Positions 13,401 through 22,790 of a DNA stretch of 64,000 nucleotides are shown here, piece by piece. The translations under genes and the position numbers were made by a program. The stretch is from Cliona cf. orientalis (taxonomy: Eukaryota; Porifera; Demospongiae; Clionaida; Clionaidae): positions 8,926,006 through 8,990,005 of the forward strand of contig OZ005693.1 in NCBI GenBank assembly GCA_963930775.1, given 5' to 3'. Under the pieces are notes generated by a model that was not told where the DNA came from, did not search any database, and saw only the letters and a list, made by a program, of their open reading frames with translations. How positions within the stretch are numbered: position 1 is the first letter of the stretch; every line of letters begins with the position of its first letter.

Positions 13401-16199
13401 ACACTGTAGTCTAAAATATTTTGATAAACTGCAGCAGTAAGCTCACGTGGATTCTGAAAACAGAAAGCAGTCAATAATCCTTAGGTGCTTATTAAAAGGG
13501 AAAATGAGCAGTGGAGCTGACTCAGGGTATACAATATCACGTAGCAATGAGCTTGCCACAAGACCCTTTCCCTCCTCAATGGTGGGCGGGGTCTGGGGAC
13601 AAGATCAATGTACCATAAATTTAGGATGGGTGAGTGAACGTGTAAATAGAAGTATTACTGTATACTCCCTACCGGTACTTGGGTCCAAGTCGTTTCTATC
13701 CGGTAGAGCCTATTTGATGCATTGTACACAGGGTAGCTGGAACAAGAGGAGACCTGATCTGGCACTAAAGGGAAAACAATAATTATTACAACAATTATTA
13801 TTATGACCGCAACCATTAATATTGATGTTCTGCATGTAATCAACCACAAATGAGACTCTCCCTCTCTAATAATTAAGTGTAATATCCTACATACGTGACA
13901 CCGTGAGGGAGGAGCATTAATTCAACATTCCTATTATTATAATGCTAGTATACTTGTACAAACTACTGTTATTTTTACTGCTACACAGTGATTACAGCAT
14001 ATATAAGTGTACACTACTGAACAATAGAACTATGAATAAAACAGGCGGCAGTACTGTAATGGTAGTTTCATGTACCATGGTACCTATAACTGGTGACCTG
14101 TAGCCTTGCCTTTCAGAGTGGGAATGGGACTGGGGATGAGGCAAGGTGACCTGCTTGGGTGGCCCTAAAAGCTTACCTCTAGGTGTGAGATATACTACAG
14201 CAGGAGGACCCTGTTGATCCCCACAGGTCACAGCAGTGATAGTGATGTTCCCGTCCCTTCCATCAGTAAGCCCAGAACACCGACATGGACTACTACCATT
14301 TAATGGACACATTTGTGGACAGCTAATGAATCCACTGCTGGCCTCTAGCTGGTACGATTCAATTCCATACATCATGTTGAACGCTGAGTCCCAGCGTATG
14401 TCCAGGTACAATGTGTTATCAGTGTTGCTAACTGATACTTGAAAACCATCAGGGACTGGTGTAGCAGCTGCATGGAGAGTGAGAGTAGGCTAGTTTCAAA
14501 AGACAGTTATTGTTAGTTTATCTGAGGGTATTTGGGAAAAATAATAGTAGGAATGCAATAATGTTATGATTATGGTCAGGAATATAAGTGTCGAACTCCA
14601 AGTAGGAAACGGTAATTTAATTTAAGTCAAATTTTTAGGGGGGAAGCTTCCCCCTGTCCCCCCCCCCCCCCCCCCCCCCCCCCACTGGATGAAATCCAGG
14701 GGGGGGGAGGGGGGAGGGGGAAGCTTCCCCCCCCCCCTAAAAATTTGACTTAAATTAAATTAAGCATCAAAATATCACAACAAGTCACCAAATCAAACCA
14801 CTAGCGTTTGTTTTTGATCAAAAACTACCTGAAACTATCTGGAGGAATTAAAGAAATTCTCCTATAAATACGTCCCAAGAACTTGGCGTGCTAAATACGC
14901 CCACTCATTTATCGCGTTTCCACCCCAAATTTTTGTCGCTAGATGAAACCCTGATAAGCTAGTAATTAGTGCAGGATCACAACAACGTAAGACCATAATA
15001 CATGTGTAACACAAAATTAAAGGATGGCACTTCAGGCTTGTACTTGTACCAAACAATCCCATCCTAGTAAAGGTCTCCATTTCATTGTTAAATCAAAGAA
15101 AATAGGCTGGGTTTAAATTCACTTATGAAGTTGAGAGTAAGAGGGTCTCCAGTATTATCCGGGCAGGATATCCGATCACCACTTTGAAAGGCTGAAGCTG
15201 GTCCTACCAGTGTCGATGTCATATTCAGATTATTCTGACCGTCATTTTCACTGCTGTTCAAGTAGATCATAAAGGGACCGATCACTTCCGGCTCAGTTGA
15301 TGGCATATCTTGATTAGTAAACTGCGCAATCTCTTCCGTACCATTCAGCCATTGCAGAACTCTAACATTGTAGGCAACACAGTTGAAGCGTACAGCTGTG
15401 TCTGGACACACTTTACCACCCGATGTTATACGGTCAGGTTCAACCGTCACTAGAGAGTCACCTGCGGGTAGTATATATTATTATAATAATAGTTACTGTA
15501 GCATTACTTCACCATCAGATCCAGTAATCTACAATTTGGTCTTAATTTACATAGAATGAATTATCAATAAACATGCCTGAGTTAATATAGAACGTCATGC
15601 CAAACTTTTAGTAGGCTAATAATTTATTTTAATAATAATTATGAGAATCTCGACTCATGATATTAAAACATGGTAGGCTACACCATCCCAATGGGCTATT
15701 CCAGAAGATACACCCCTGTTGAGAAAATAAATTACATCTGTAGGGGTAAAAAATGGCCAAATTTAATTGCACGAGTCTTGACAGAATTTTTAATAAGAAA
15801 TAACTGTGTCTGATGGTGAATTTGATTGCGTCCGATGGTTATTTCCTCTTTTTATTAGTTGTCCGTACATAGGTTAGTCACTGATAACTTAAATTAATTT
15901 GTCTGAACGTAGGTCGCAAACTTAAGACTGTTGAGGATTTAAATTATGTCTGGATAGGCAAAATCTCAATATTAATTGCGTCCTGGACTAAGTTAGCCCG
16001 TTAATTATGTCTGGAGTATCAAATTAAAATGTCCAGATTGTTCCTCAACAGGGGTGTATCGGAATACTGAGCCAAATGACATGAGAGCCACCCGTGACTC
16101 TGACAGGTGGAGTCCCGTGCAGCCTGTAATATCCATGATCTTACCTCCAATCAAGAAAAGTGACAAGGCGAGGAGAGCGATCCACCGAAGGCAACACAT
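10488..16199 (-). CDS. Ig/FN3/sushi multi-pass membrane protein, copy A (intact)
   Basis: The ten exons are 16145-16199, 15123-15461, 14177-14467, 13673-13764, 13243-13453, 12789-13067, 11806-12036, 11163-11294, 10862-10960 and 10488-10741. They total 1983 nt and 660 residues, in frame throughout, and all internal junctions but one are phase 1. Residues 1-18 are a signal peptide (LLALSLFLIG). An Ig-like domain follows at about 20-131 (C..W..C), then FN3-like domains at about 132-228 and 229-329. A further FN3-like domain is at about 330-422. A sushi/CCP module is at about 423-499 (YSCDNGFTLTG, RTCRSDGLWEG). Hydrophobic helices lie at about 505-530, 550-570 and 582-608, followed by an acidic cytoplasmic tail (SDDDYSDEEDPE). 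It is probably a cell-surface receptor or adhesion protein. I do not recognise an orthologue. The first TM stretch is long and could be two helices. Neighbours: the amylase relic lies downstream, and the kinase partner has been lost behind a transposon. Confidence 0.82.
12309..12733. mobile_element. TACCGTA-type MITE in intron 6 of copy A
   Basis: The element runs from TACCGTATTACCTC to a terminal TACGGTA, with CTAATTTAACGGACA in the left arm and TGTCCGTTAAATTAG in the right arm. The same intron in copy B (near 24410-24425) lacks it, so it inserted after the duplication. Confidence 0.8.
14613..14762. repeat. Long hairpin with poly-C core in intron 2 of copy A
   Basis: The left arm starts TAATTTAATTTAAGTC and continues to GGGGGGAAGCTTCCCCC. 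The right arm is its inverse. The loop contains a 26-base C run (14658-14683). The hairpin is part of a copy-A-specific insertion spanning about 14607-14955 that is absent from copy B. Confidence 0.75.
15693..16066. mobile_element. GGGCTATTCCAG-type TIR element in intron 1 of copy A
   Basis: The left end is GGGCTATTCCAGAAGATACA and the right end is its degenerate complement (AACAGGGGTGTATCGGAATA). The element is present at the same site in copy B (28969-29736), so it predates the duplication. The interior shows repeated phrases of the AATT-TGTCTGG type. Confidence 0.7.
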
Positions 16200-16355
16200 C
16201 ACCACACCTTGTACATAAGGCGGGGCCGAGTTCGCGATGATTGTGGAGAATGGGGTCTGGGAACGAGACTAGTTCGACAATCGCGCGTGCGCGGTAGTGT
16301 GTCACGCCCTCTTTTTCAATTTATTATTGTCATGTGCATGCGTATTATTACCATT
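16200..16355. promoter_or_regulatory. Upstream region of copy A membrane-protein gene
   Basis: This segment matches the promoter interval of copy B (29870-30010), including GAATGGGGTCTGGGAACGAG and GCGCGTGCGCGGTAGTGTG. In copy A a 5.5-kb element separates it from the kinase 5' relic, so the original divergent promoter is split. No individual transcription-factor site can be assigned. Confidence 0.5.
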
Positions 16356-16575
16356 GGGCTATTCCAGTTAATAAGGATACACCCCCATGGAAGAACACTA
16401 ATTAGTCTTCAGGGTTTTTTTTTGGAGAATCTAATTTCTGTCTTATGGGCTCAAAGTAACATTTAATAATTCGTCTGATGGGTATCTTAAATTAGATTAA
16501 TAATTTGTCTGATGGGTAGATGGGTATTTTAAAGAAGTGAGGGAGAATCAAATCATACAATTAATTATTAATAAT

Positions 16576-16741
16576 CAGGGATTCCCCCAGAACAGAATCC
16601 AAACCGGGTGCTTAATGATATTCATAGGCTTTTAATTAAGTTGTGGCTTTAAACTCCACCCATTTCTTTGATGTTTATCCAATTAGCCCAAAGTCAAACC
16701 GGGTGGCCTGCCCTGATTCAGGTATGCTGGGGGAAACACTG
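16576..16741. mobile_element. Short MITE with CAGGGATTCCCCCAG / CTGGGGGAAACACTG ends
   Basis: This is a 166-bp element with imperfect TIRs. A close copy (178 bp) lies at 48097-48274 in an EEA1 intron. Both contain CATTTCTTTGATGTTTATCC and CCAAAGTCAAA. The CAG...CTG ends resemble hAT-type MITEs. Confidence 0.75.
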
Positions 16742-17677
16742 AATAATAATAACCAATATTTCAAAATAATTTACTCATCAGCCTTAAATTACATACATCT
16801 CAGATGCTCCCGCAACCATGGTATCACAGTGCTATATTATTTATAATAGTATACAGTGCGTGGACCCCTCTATAAGGACATCCCTGAAATGATGAAACCT
16901 CCCTTAATCAGGACACCAAGCATGGTTCCAGCAACCTATAGCTAGAAAGGTGCATAAAACTACCTCAGAAATGAGAACACTTTTGATCATGCAGGACACC
17001 TTAAGCTGTCCCAATTCGGAATATACAGAGAATTCTACTCTACTGTAGAAGTCACACTATCACATATATCCTAGCTCTAGAGTATGTCTGTGCATACCGA
17101 CCCCATAGGATAAATATAGGATAAACTAAAAGGGGTCAGCTATAGCTACCCGTTCAGACTAATTGTGACCTGCTCTGAGATAAGGGACCACTCGGGATAT
17201 TTCATAAAAATTGAGTTTTTAGCAAGGATTGGTCTGTGTGTGCTGAATCCAATGGTGCAAGTTTCATGAAAATTTATATTGATCACAAGCCGAGTTATGA
17301 CCATTATTTTTTATACACGCAGATAGATATAATATTCGATTTTCGGAAAATGCGTATATTTAATTAAATTTTGTATTAAATTGTATGTGTCCGAGCAATT
17401 GTTTGCGCCCATAACGATAATTTACAATATAAACATAGCATATCAATATGAAACCAAAATCCTATAGTTTCTGGTAAAGTAATCTCGAGTGGTCCCTTTT
17501 CTCAGAGCGGTTCACAATTATTTGGATACATACTATATGTATTGATACACAGCCTAGCTTTAATTTACATCATGATTTTGGTTTTATAATTTATCCCTAA
17601 AGATATAGGCCCCCTAGGGACATGATTTATATTATTGTCGAGTTAGCTAATAATTATCCCTATGGAGAATTACGTAA

Positions 17678-18267
17678 TACCGTAGAGCTGGAAAATTTGG
17701 CAGGGAATAAAATTGGGTGGGTTGATGGTATGCCTCTAAATTAAATTCTGATCTGCATGCATGTAATATATGCATGTACACTTAATAACAAGAGAGTATA
17801 AGATAATAATAATATTATAGCGATACTATACCATAGCCGCCAATTTAAAATCAATTTAAAGTGCTGAATAGTGTAAAATGCACCATTGGAACCCAAATCG
17901 CCAAACTTATGTGACTGCCAATATTTTCGCCTATATGGTATTAATTTAATCCAAGCTATCCTTCAAACAAACTCTCCCCATTACCATTTGCATAATATTA
18001 TAATTTTTTCTAGGGGTTATGATTCTGTATGCGCATGGTGTGCGTATACACATGTGCATAACTATTAGTATAGCAGTTGAGCCTTGCCATGTTTCTCTAG
18101 TTTCTGTATTGTAATGTTTCAGAGATGCTACTTGTTGAGCTCAAAAACTCCAGAAGATTTTATAAAATTTACCTAATATTATGCCACTTGTCGAGAGGTG
18201 AATAGTGAGGTACTGTTTATTATAATAATATTATAATTAGCTGTCTTTGTTGTGACAGCTAAATATG
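17678..18267. other. Non-coding DNA with a solitary TACCGTA end
   Basis: A TACCGTAGAGCTGGAAAATT half-element starts at 17678, and I did not find its matching right arm. It resembles the arm of the complete element at 52908-53035. Nothing else is supported here. Confidence 0.4.
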
Positions 18268-18486
18268 CAGTGGCGTGTCCAGAATTTGAAGGAGGGAGGT
18301 ATTAAATTTTAGGCCACGGCGCCCAAAACATTGCTTACAAAGCGAATTTTAAGTTCATTGTTGGTTCTGGCTACCAGTTGTTGATTATCAGCATAAAGAG
18401 TTGCCACTGAGCTACTGATCTGGCTGTTGTGCCAGAGCTGAGGGGGGTGCTCGAGCACCCGGAGCCCCCCCTTGGACACGCCACTG
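18268..18486. mobile_element. hAT-like MITE with 5-bp target duplication
   Basis: The termini are CAGTGGCGTGTCCA and TGGACACGCCACTG, flanked on both sides by ATATG (18263-18267 and 18487-18491). An internal GC-rich hairpin (GGGTGCTCGAGCACCC) lies near the right end. It has no coding capacity. Confidence 0.8.
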
Positions 18487-19289
18487 ATATGTTTCATACA
18501 AGTGTGAACTAGCTATAATAAACTCGAGGACAGGTGTTAGCAACAGCAAGAAAGTAGATAGTGATCATTACTCATTAAGTTAATCGATTTTAGCTACATG
18601 TATAAACCAGTGCCCCCCTCCTCTGTATGCAACTCTGACCCCTTAGAAACGACCCAGGCTTCCCCTTCAGAATACCAGTATGTATAAAAGTTTAGGTAAA
18701 TAGCTTATAGGCCATATTCACAATAACATTCTATTATCACCACTAGCATATCACAGGGAAAATTAATGGCACTGTTGGTATGCTAGTAAGATATAGCTAT
18801 CAGGAATTATGGCTGAGGACTCATACCCCCCAGTAATAGAAAATAAACAAGGAGGAGCTAGAGGGTCTGGCTGGTGTACTACTAAAGTATCCATAAAGAG
18901 AGGGAAGGGTTGGTGAATGAAGCTGGCCAACAGCAGCACTTGATCTGTACTTTCCTGAGGCTCCAGCTCAATTCAGTGTGTGCAATGGAGTTAGTGATTG
19001 TGCATGTGTAGCTCAGGGTGGTCTCCACCACAGATGGAGTGATGCAGCCCTAGCGGTGCACATAATTAGTCTGTTTGGGTTAACACCTTCCTTATAAGGA
19101 AAGTGTGAATGTCACTATGTACACACCTGTCCACTGCTGCATAAAAGTTACTGCTTTGAGTTTGCAAAGCTCACTGGCAACCTATATATGCTCCAATCTC
19201 ATCATACTCTTAAACACATTCCCCAAATTTATATGTCATACAATGTACTCAGACAGCATTCACTCTCAAACTCAGAGCTTCAAAGGTCA

Positions 19290-20300
19290 CACTCCATTGT
19301 AATACCCTAATCACATCACACATACCCTAATCACATAGCACTTAAAAACAACTCATACATACCCTAATCACTTCATACATACATAATATTATCATATCAT
19401 ACCCTAATCACATCACACTCTCAAACAATTAACTAGTATACATATAATAGCTATCAGATTCTGCCAGTAATTGGGGTGCATGAGATGCATGGTCGAATAC
19501 ACCCCAATTACTGGCAGAATGCATCTCATGCACCCCAATTATTGCCAGATAACTGGTAGTTGACCTCTGTTCATCATTGGCCTACTTTATGATGATCCGA
19601 CCCCTTCCCATAGCCGGCAAATTGCCTATAAAAACTTTGGTTGCTAAGCAACTACCAACAAATATCCATACACTCTAATACCTCAACTATTCATGAACAT
19701 ACCCAATTAAACTATCACTTCATTGACTCATACACATACCCATTCCATCATTGATCAATATAATAATAATACAACGTACCCTAATCACCTCAATCGCAAT
19801 TGAGTATTAAATTATCTCAATCACATCACACATACTCATATGCTCATATATACCCTCATAATCCATAATACATACCTAGCCTAATAATCACATCAAATTA
19901 ATACCCTAATATCACACAGCTCAAACACATAATTGCCAAGGTAAATAGTGGCAGAATATTCTCCAATACAGAGATTAGAGTCTCAAACAGGTTCATGTTA
20001 GTGTACACAGTGACACTATGGGCAACATGCTCAATATAATAGGTACTAATTAAATTCCTATGTCAAGATCTAACAAATATGGCAGCCACTGCCTTGTATT
20101 GGCCTGCCTGCCATATAACTATAACTTATTATATCCCCTCACACACTCACTGACAAGTAACATAACACCACATACCCACTTAGATACATAATACCACATA
20201 CAATCTCCATAATAATTATTATTATTATTATGGACTATACAGTACACAGTACGTAGTTGACCATCGCCTAGCAACAGAAGTTCTTATAGGCAAATTACTG
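19290..20300. repeat. Fold-back repeats and degenerate ACCCTAATCACATCA array
   Basis: The phrase TACCCTAATCACATCA recurs many times between 19300 and 19900. An inverted pair ATTCTGCCAGTAATTGGGGT / ACCCCAATTACTGGCAGAAT lies near 19454-19522. A longer inverted match links about 19616-19660 (GGCAAATTGCCTATAA, GGTTGCTAAGCAAC) with about 20250-20296. Similar sequence recurs near 57690-57800. No gene is supported. Confidence 0.55.
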
Positions 20301-20310
20301 GATACCAGAG

Positions 20311-20623
20311 CAAGGGCGCCCGCAGAATTTTCTGAATAGGTAAGCATGATATTGATTGCGCGCGAAGCGCGCTGAAAAAAAAATTTTTGGATACGTTGAC
20401 CACGCCCATTACTGATCTCGCACTGCGTAGATCGAGCAGCAAGAATGGTGAGACAATCATTCTGTTGTGAAATTTGGGCTTATTTCTGATCCTAAAGCCC
20501 AGTAAAGGTCTGAAACACGCACAAAATCATTCTATTTCGAACAGAGAGCTGTATAATCTCCGATTACTGTGGTGAGAATGGTACGCACGTGCGTACTGAG
20601 CGTATATGGCGCGGGCGCCCTTG
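20311..20623. mobile_element. TIR element with perfect 13-bp ends and 7-bp target duplication
   Basis: The element starts CAAGGGCGCCCGC and ends GCGGGCGCCCTTG. ACCAGAG flanks both sides (20304-20310 and 20624-20630). It contains the GCGCGCGAAGCGCGC motif near 20358, which also occurs in two other element families here. It is nested in the 5.5-kb element. Confidence 0.85.
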
Positions 20624-20888
20624 ACCAGAGGGGTATTGGTGATCATAGGGTAGCATAGGTGGCAGAACCAGGGGGGCATCAGGGGCATGTGCCCCCCAGT
20701 CCTTTAATAGATCCCTATTGTGGTAGACATGTGACACATCCACTGCGTCTCTCCCCCCGTCATCCTCTGCCACTGGGTAGGCCAATGACGAGAGGAGTCA
20801 TGAGAAACTTAACTAGTACGTTGTATGCAAGACCTTACCTGGGGTGTATTCAATCATGCATCTTGTGCACCCCAATTAAGGTCTTGTA

Positions 20889-21117
20889 TAACGCGTATCT
20901 GATCTAATTAACGCGCCATGAAAAAATAATTACGAGTGCTGGGTGGCGCGCCATTAGAGCCTGAAAATTATCCTTCGCAACCAGGTGGCGCGCAAAATTT
21001 GTACACAAAAGTATAGGGATGCGTGGGTGGGTGCATTTAAATAGAGCGTGAAAATTGCGCTTCAGGCCAAGGTGACGCATCCATTAGAGAGGCGCGTTAA
21101 TTAGATCGGATACGGTA
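20889..21117. mobile_element. TACCGTA-type MITE with GGCGCG arms
   Basis: The left arm (CGTATCTGATCTAATTAACG) is inverted in the right arm (CGTTAATTAGATCGGATACG), ending TACGGTA at 21111-21117. The internal pieces ATTAGAGCCTGAAAATT and ATAGAGCGTGAAAATT resemble each other. A partial relative lies at 38790-38865. Confidence 0.7.
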
Positions 21118-21465
21118 GCTTACAATCCACCAGTCGTGCTGTTCTATATTATTGTATTATACTTAATGCATTAATTCTCTTGGCTGTGCCACGGACACAT
21201 TCAATTCTTCAATAGTAATCCCCTACCGTTTTAGCAGTGGTTCCCTTCAAGCACAGTATCAATTACCTTAATTACCTTATTATTTCTGCTAATTAAAGGG
21301 TAATACCCCAGACATCATGCGTTTAGCAGCTCCCTATCAATACTACCTCTCAGTACACTGTAATGTCAATTCAAAAATGCTTGAGATAATAATCATAATA
21401 ATATTATTATGGAATAAATAGCCATCATTGCTAATTTCACCTGTGAAGGAAGTATATTATTACAA

Positions 21466-21757
21466 TTAGTCCGGAAGGTATTCAGTGTATTCATAATGAC
21501 GTCTTGGGGGTTCAATTAATTATAAGTTGTCATCAGGGTAAAATTAATGTACCCATAATTAGTCCGGAGGGTACCCAGTGTAGTCATTATGACGTCTTGG
21601 GGGTGGGGGGGAAGTGGCTTGAATTAAGTTGTCATGAGGGTAAATGTATAATATATACCCATAATTAGTCCGGAGGGTACCCAGTGTATTCATAATGACG
21701 TCTTGATGGGTGAAGTGGCTTCAATTAAGTTGTCATCAGGGTAAGTGTGCCCATAAA
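21466..21757 (+). repeat. Three tandem repeats of about 97 bp
   Basis: Three units start AATTAGTCCGGAGGGTACCC or close to it, then share GTGTATTCATAATGACGTCT, AATTAAGTTGTCATCAGGGT and a final CCCATAA. They lie near the right end of the 5.5-kb element and have no coding frame. Confidence 0.8.
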
Positions 21758-21896
21758 TTAGTCTTGAGGGTGTTTAGGTGGTTTTAATTATTGTCATGGG
21801 GGGAAACGTGATAGTGTTCTTCCATGGGGGTGTATCTTTATTTACTGGAATAGCCCATTATCTTCTATGCCACGTGTAAGCAAGGACTATGATAAT

Positions 21897-22282
21897 GGCT
21901 ATTCCAGTTAATAAGGATACACCCCTGTGGAGGAAGGTTGATTAGTACTGAAGGGTCAATTTTGAGGTGATTTAATGAAGTATCGATGGTATTTTTATGG
22001 ATTTTAATGAAGTATTGTAGGCACCATTGTGGATATTAATGAAGTACTGAGGGGACATGGCAGCGAGTAACAAGTATTGATGGGGTAGCTCATCCAGGGT
22101 GTGGAGGAATTATTATTGGTTTTATAGGGTAAAATGGGGATTTTGATTAGTTTTATGGGATAAAATCAGAAAATCGATTAGTATTGATGATCATTTTGCA
22201 AATTTAAGAGTATTTAGGGTAGAAAATGCAAATCCCTTCCTCGAGCTCCACAGGGGTGTACGCCCATTATCTGGAATAGCCC
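21897..22282. mobile_element. Small GGGCTATTCCAG-type MITE
   Basis: The element starts GGCTATTCCAGTTAATAAGG and ends CTGGAATAGCCC. AAT on both sides is a possible 3-bp target duplication. It is of the same terminal family as the 5.5-kb element 40 bp to the left. It is absent from copy B, where the palindrome at 30032-30067 occupies the equivalent place. Confidence 0.72.
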
Positions 22283-22470
22283 AATGTATATTCCCTAAGG
22301 AAGCTGTACGTATATTAATAGTATTATTATAGATAATCAGGTATCACATGAATGACTAGCAACTACAATCATAATACACAGAAGAAAAGGGCCAGAGAAA
22401 CTTTGTCAGCATACCGCTAATTATTAGTATAGAAAAGGGCCAAGATCCCGGAACAAGACAAGGCAAGACA

Positions 22471-22561
22471 ATGACCCATGAAGCTCAATATGTCTTTCGC
22501 TACCAAAGCTTCCACATCGACAAAAGCCAACTCCTTGGCCATGGCTCCTATGGAGCTGTCC
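22471..22561 (+). pseudogene. Kinase-kelch gene, truncated 5' fragment
   Basis: The first 30 codons match the kinase gene at 30216 almost base for base, ending after the glycine loop (LGHGSYGAV). The frame then runs into unrelated sequence. The 5' flank also matches from about 22280, with a short local duplication around AGAAAAGGGCCA. No catalytic lysine, HRD or DFG remains. The break marks the join of the tandem duplication, because the next sequence is the amylase relic that begins block B. Confidence 0.88.
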
Positions 22562-22636
22562 TTTGTTCGGAGGCTCGACTGTATAATTTAATATATCTAG
22601 ACAGTGTCACAGTTACTGTATATATAGGCATTAAGT

Positions 22637-22790
22637 ATAAAAACTCACATTTCCATGAGAGAAGGCATAAAATAGACCATCAATGTATTATAATATCTCT
22701 GAACCTGCATGCTCTTGTAGATCGAGGCTGGAGGTCAGAGTGCATAATTATTATGATCATCTGGCACACCAACACAATAAAATTAATGAT
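22637..22790 (-). pseudogene. Alpha-amylase exon 5 relic, copy B
   Basis: This is a paralogue of the relic at 10191-10310, sharing CACATTTCCATGAGAGAAGG, TCTCTGAACCTGC and the downstream ATCTGGCACACCAACACAAT. It has extra small insertions and deletions, so it is more decayed. It marks the left end of duplicated block B. Confidence 0.75.

Larger units (their letters stand above)
16356..21856. mobile_element. 5.5-kb GGGCTATTCCAG TIR element splitting copy A
   Basis: The left end is GGGCTATTCCAGTTAATAAG, continuing GGATACACCCCCATGGAAGAACACTA. The right end (about 21813-21856) is its complement. ATT is duplicated on both sides (16353-16355 and 21857-21859). Copy B reads straight through at TACCATTATCTTCTATGCCA, an exact empty site. 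A 3-bp target duplication fits PIF/Harbinger-like movement, but that is inference. No transposase frame is visible. The interior is a patchwork of smaller elements at 16576, 18268, 20311 and 20889. Confidence 0.82.

Noticed and set aside
19290-19920. Possible CRISPR-like array from repeated ACCCTAATCACATCA
   Set aside because: Repeats are degenerate, irregularly spaced and in a eukaryotic genome; there are no uniform spacers or cas genes.
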